Assembly (NCBI GenBank): GCA_038496675.1
Contig: CM076669.1
Span: 15,632,230-15,696,229 of the forward strand
DNA: 64,000 nucleotides
DNA from: Rachycentron canadum
Taxonomy: Eukaryota; Chordata; Actinopteri; Carangiformes; Rachycentridae
Direction: 5' to 3'
Shown: positions 60,187-64,000 of the stretch, piece by piece
Position numbering within the stretch: the stretch's first letter is position 1
Layout: every line of letters starts with the position of its first letter
Program-made: the position numbers and the translations under genes
Notes under the pieces: model-generated
What the model was told of the DNA's origin: nothing
The model's input: the letters and a program-made list of their open reading frames with translations, nothing else
Database searches by the model: none

Positions 60187-60865
60187 AAGATTTGATTCTA
60201 GTTTTCATTCTCTCTTCATGTCACATACAAAACCCATAAATCCGGCAAACTTGTAGAGGAAGAAGGTGTTCAGTTACTTGTTAGAAAATGTCAAATAGCC
60301 ACAAAGGAGCAAGGGACTCATCTTTTCCTGTTAAATAAATTCTCTCTGCCTTCTCTCACCTTGTCAAGCTGCCTGCTGGCACAAGGGCCAATAAATTAAC
60401 AGAGTCTAAGCCTGTCCTCTGTATTCCTGCCATGCAGCCTCTCATTTAGTTCCAATAAAAAGTATTCCCTGCTGAAAATCTCGACCTATTCTCTCTACGA
60501 GGTCTCAAATGCAGAGGTTCAGAAATATTAAAGTGCATCTCAGCTTCATTCATATTCATGTGTGGACTTCAATTTTCTCAACAAGGACAGATAATTGATC
60601 AGCTTTTAGGCCTGTCATCTGTCCCACATACTGTAATTTCGATGTGACAAAGAAATACAGAAAATTGAGGCCCTGAAATCTGAGGGACACGGTGGGATAT
60701 GAACAGCCTTACAGAGCCTACATGCACTGTGCCACAAGGACAATTCAACATAAACACCTATTATTGAAAATCTTTTTCTTTTCCAGGATGTGAAAAAAAA
60801 AAAAAAAAAAAAATATTGTGTAGAGCCAGTGTGCATAACTGCTAAATAGGTAACTTTGGTGGGTT
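60187..60865. other. Intergenic; A-run at 60787-60811, no gene
   Basis: AT-rich sequence. Nothing recognised. Confidence 0.5.
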
Positions 60866-60950
60866 GGGGGTATTCAATACAATTTTATTTGAATTGCACC
60901 AAATTATAACATACATTATCTCAAGGCACTTTACAAGGTACAGTGACGGT
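60866..60950. repeat. Short teleost repeat fragment
   Basis: CAATACAATTTTATTTGAAT and ATCTCAAGGCACTTTACAAG resemble a common fish repeat tail. Low confidence. Confidence 0.35.
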
Positions 60951-60983
60951 TTTACACCAAACCACCCGACCTCTCCTACATTT

Positions 60984-61184
60984 TGATGTCACAACAAAAT
61001 AGTCACTGCTCTCAGAAGAGACTCAGATCCTCTCTTCTGATTGGCTGACTGACCTGTTGTTACCGGAGCTCCAGAGCTCAGCCTGAGAGAGGAGATGTAA
61101 AACTACACTCAGATGGTTTTTGGTTCTGAAAACCACAAATATATCTTCTTATGGAGATCAACACTGGAGAAAACACGGAAACCT
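60984..61184 (+). mobile_element. TTAA-MITE, right half (copy 9)
   Basis: Begins inside the GATGTCACAACAAA block and runs through TCTTCTGATTGGCTGACTGA to the right end (GGAAACCT), followed by TTAA (61185-61188). The left half is absent. Confidence 0.75.
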
Positions 61185-61188
61185 TTAA

Positions 61189-61660
61189 AACTGAACTTTC
61201 TGTAGAACTGACAGACCACTAAGTCTGTGTCTTCCTGACAGGATATGAGGATATGATCATAGTGACCATGGTGAGTTAACATGACATACAAAATTAAGAA
61301 AAACACAGTGGTTGCTCAGCAAAGCCGGATATCTACGAATGCTGTTTTTTCACTCCTGTGGACCGTACAAATAACAAATAAGAGTATGGTGAGCGCCTTT
61401 TAACTCTTTTTATAGCCTTAGTGAGCACTAATTGGTGAGCCTCTTCAGTACAACAGATACAAGGCACTTGAAATTAGACATGAAGTGTAAATGTAAATAT
61501 TCTTGTAGTCTGTTTGCCTTGTGTGCCTGCAGATGGTCTATGACTGACAGCTTGTAAATTGAATGAATAGATTGTAAGCAGAAGTTCTATTTTGTACTAC
61601 TTATTATTGCAGGACTTGGCAGAGGATTTAAACCTTGGGAGTATTGGACAATTTAAAGGT
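61189..61660. other. Intergenic; nothing recognised
   Basis: AT-rich sequence without coding signal. Confidence 0.5.
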
Positions 61661-61667
61661 CTGTCTG

Positions 61668-61730
<63 letters not shown>

Positions 61731-61764
61731 GTCTATCTGTCTGTCTGTCTGTCTGTCTGTCTAT
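61661..61764. repeat. (CTAT)n / (CTGT)n compound microsatellite
   Basis: Tetranucleotide array of CTGT, then CTAT, then CTGT units over about 100 bp. Confidence 0.96.
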
Positions 61765-61789
61765 ACCATGTGAACACATAAGCTCTGAG

Positions 61790-61918
61790 CAGTTGTCCCC
61801 GGTTTGAATCCCAGCTGGTGCAACTCCCTCCTACATGTCACTTCCCCTCTAGCTGATCCCCCAATTCCCTGTCTCTATACTACACTCAAATGAATCAAAT
61901 AAAGGTGTAAAAATTCCT
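61790..61918 (+). mobile_element. SINE fragment of the 31.9-kb type, abutting a MITE end (copy 4)
   Basis: The B-box GGTTTGAATCCC (61801-61812) is followed by CCTACATGTCACTTCCCC and CCCTGTCTCTATACTACACT, and ends in AATCAAATAAAGGTGTAAAA. It runs straight into the MITE remnant at 61919. Confidence 0.6.
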
Positions 61919-61984
61919 CCCAAAAAACACCACAAATATCTTCTTATGAATCTAAAAACACCAGGAAAGTGTAAAATGTGGCCT
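61919..61984 (+). mobile_element. TTAA-MITE, right terminal fragment (copy 10)
   Basis: ACCACAAATATCTTCTTATG and AAAATGTGGCCT, followed by TTAA (61985-61988), equal the last 65 bp of the family. Confidence 0.7.
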
Positions 61985-61988
61985 TTAA

Positions 61989-62289
61989 TATTGTACAAAA
62001 GGTAGCAACAATGTGCTGTTCAAACAAAGGTCATGTGCAGTAAACGGCACAGAGGTTAGAAAAGTAGGCTGAATCCCTGCAGCAGTCATATGAGGAGGAA
62101 ATGCTCTGGAGCAAGACAGTTAAACCCGGTGGAGCTGTTAGAGAAGTGAGAGTGCCACTGAAAAAGAGCATATGTTGTCAGTTCACTCTCAGTGGATATA
62201 TAAATATTGGAAAAAATAATTCTCTGTGAACATCTGCTGCCAAAAGCTGCAAAGTCTGTTAACTTAGCAAACTGAGATGAAAACATCTG
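61989..62289. other. Intergenic; nothing recognised
   Basis: AT-rich spacer. Confidence 0.45.
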
Positions 62290-62760
62290 AAAGCATCTTA
62301 TCCGGGTTGGTGACGGCCTCTGTGAAGCTCCTCGTCTCTGATTGATAGAGGCTGCTGGTGCCGAGACCAGTCAGCCAGTGGATGAAACTGGATCAATGTG
62401 ACAGTGATGGTGTTTTATGATGCCAATAAGATGCTCTCTGCGTACCCCACTCTCTGCTATAAACGTAGACACTCAGAGACTTGGTAATGGACTGGGCTGG
62501 TACTTGTAAAGCCAAAACATGCTCGCTTTTAAGAAATGGGACTCCAGTGTCTCCCTCTGGTTAGAGATGAGTGGGATTCAACATATTTTGCTGCTTTTTG
62601 TGAGTGTACATTTTGTGATTCCACACGCTGACCTAAAAATACAGCGTTCTTTTTTCTCCGTGCCACATCCCTCAGATACATTATGAATAATGGATTGCCT
62701 TTATATCTTGCTTGAATATTTCCATCTCCCAAGGGCTTCAAGTGTGCGTGCTAGTGTGTA
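62290..62760. promoter_or_regulatory. Candidate non-coding regulatory element
   Basis: Unique, GC-balanced sequence free of recognised repeats, with several TAAT/ATTGATT homeodomain-type cores (e.g. CTGATTGATAGAGG, ATGAATAATGGATTGC). No coding signal. Texture-based call only. Confidence 0.25.
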
Positions 62761-63322
62761 GTATGCCTGTGTGTGTGTGAGTTTCCGTGATGCACTAAAA
62801 AAGATATCCAGATTAACATTGTTCTTCCATTCTGTGAGTGCATTAGCAACCTCTTGTGAAGTAGACCATTGAACTTCAAGTCTTCAGCTGTTCAGTGTAT
62901 TTTGGTCAGGATGAATTATGCAAGAATTTGCCCATCCACACAGGAACAATGGCCTTTCCTTTTGAAAAGTATATACAGAAACCAAGGGTAATATGGTATA
63001 TCTGATTCATTGAGTCAACAGGAGGGAAAAACAATTTGTTATCATATATGTTTTAAATTTTTTTTTTATATTATAACTACATCAGCTACTCGCAGTGTCT
63101 TTGGTTGCCAACATCTAATTGATAATAGTAATAATAATAATAACCATAGTAATAATAATAATAATATGAGTCTGGTTCTGTTCCAGGTTTCTGCCACTTA
63201 AAAAGATGTTTTTCATTCCCGTTGTTGCTAAGTGCTTGTTCTTAGAGGGACTTGTTGGGTCTTTATAAATAATATTATAAAGAGAAGGTCTAGAACAATA
63301 TAATAATATATCATATCATGTA
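62761..63322. other. Intergenic; (AAT)n microsatellite at 63123-63166
   Basis: AT-rich sequence with an interrupted AAT array that gives a spurious poly-Asn frame. No gene. Confidence 0.6.
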
Positions 63323-64000
63323 CAATACTATGCAAAAGTCTGAAGTCACCCTTATTTATTTTCCCAATTATTTCTCAGTCACTTTATTAGAATAGAACCA
63401 GACACGAGCAATAACAGGAACCTGGCTCTTAAACCTAAATGGAATGGAGCCATAATTAATGTCATTGCTAACAAACAAACTACTCAAGATGTGGTGTTCA
63501 AGCTGTTATAAAGAAATTTGAAGAATCAGGAGAGGTTGAGCACAAAAAAAAAAAAAAAAAAAATCTGATGAGAAGTTTCTCAGAGTTTCTTCTTTGAGAG
63601 AAGAAGTCCAGCAAGGACCTGGCTCAGCATCTGGCAGCTTCATCAGGATGAAGCCAAGTTGACCTTCTACAGTCAGAAGCTTGATCAGGAATGACCTTTG
63701 TGGAAGGGCAGCAGCCAAGAAACCACTTTTTCAGAAGGGAAACAGGGAGAAAAGGCTAAAATAAAGCTCACAAAGATTTGAATGAAGATCAGTGGAACAG
63801 AGTATGATGGAGTGATGGATCCAAGTTTGAAATTTCTGGGTCCAGTCATTGCCAATATGTGAGAAGAAGAGTTGGAGAGAGATGAAGAATGATGCCTGAG
63901 GCCTTCAGTGAAACATGGTGGAGGCTCTGTCCTGGTTTACAGCTGCATTTCTGTCAGTGGTGTTGGTGATATTGTCTGAATTGATGGGATCATGATGCTG
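63323..64000 (+). pseudogene. Tc1/mariner element with decayed transposase, cut by the window edge
   Basis: TA (63321-63322) precedes the terminal repeat CAATACTATGCAAAAGTC, closely matching the 59760 element. Three-frame reading of what follows gives pieces of a Tc1-type transposase in the right order. A helix-turn-helix remnant (KKFEESGEVEH) is followed by an A-run at 63543-63563. Then comes a GQQPRNHFF-like linker, a WSDGSKFEI segment at the first catalytic aspartate (usual form WSDESKFE), and a PSVKHGGGSVLV segment before the second catalytic region. Frames are broken by stops and shifts, so it is a pseudogene. The C-terminal half lies beyond 64000. Confidence 0.8.

Noticed and set aside
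61592..61807. Frame with repeated YLSI/CLSV units
   Set aside because: Translation of the CTAT/CTGT tetranucleotide array.

Overview
The window is vertebrate nuclear DNA. It has one GC-rich gene at the left edge, then about 61 kb of AT-rich, gene-free sequence with long (CA/TG)n arrays and many short transposon relics. The gene and the repeat families indicate a ray-finned fish, probably a percomorph teleost. I cannot name the species. Repeat families were recognised from memory and from comparing copies inside the window, not from a database search.

Left end (1-2.4 kb): a complete phlda1 coding region (94-543, + strand, 149 aa) encoding a compact PH-like-domain protein. The mRNA probably has an intron in its 3' UTR (donor 583, acceptor 2092). 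Its short last exon carries an AU-rich nonamer, a Pumilio-type site and a variant poly(A) signal. The upstream promoter lies outside the window or only just inside it.

From 2.4 to 64 kb I find no convincing protein-coding, tRNA or rRNA gene. In mammals a large gene-poor interval also lies downstream of PHLDA1, and this arrangement fits that. The region holds: (a) ten pieces of a small TTAA-flanked MITE with AGGTCCCATATC-type ends; (b) three degraded Tc1/mariner relics, two on the minus strand (17.9 and 22.9 kb) and one on the plus strand running off the right edge, plus a fold-back derivative of the last at 59.8 kb; (c) tRNA-related SINE fragments; (d) a probable hAT-like element at 36 kb, a LINE scrap at 58.6 kb and several unclassified teleost repeats; (e) an 800-bp pyrimidine tract ending at a GC-rich segment with a CTCF-like site (18.5-19.5 kb); and (f) several unique segments that look like candidate regulatory elements (11.9, 28.6, 34.2, 48.8 and 62.3 kb).

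I did not find a new multi-gene system. The more interesting signals are transposon-borne transcription-factor motifs, perfect short palindromes, rearranged MITE copies, the pyrimidine tract with its GC-rich boundary, and the very short fish form of PHLDA1.
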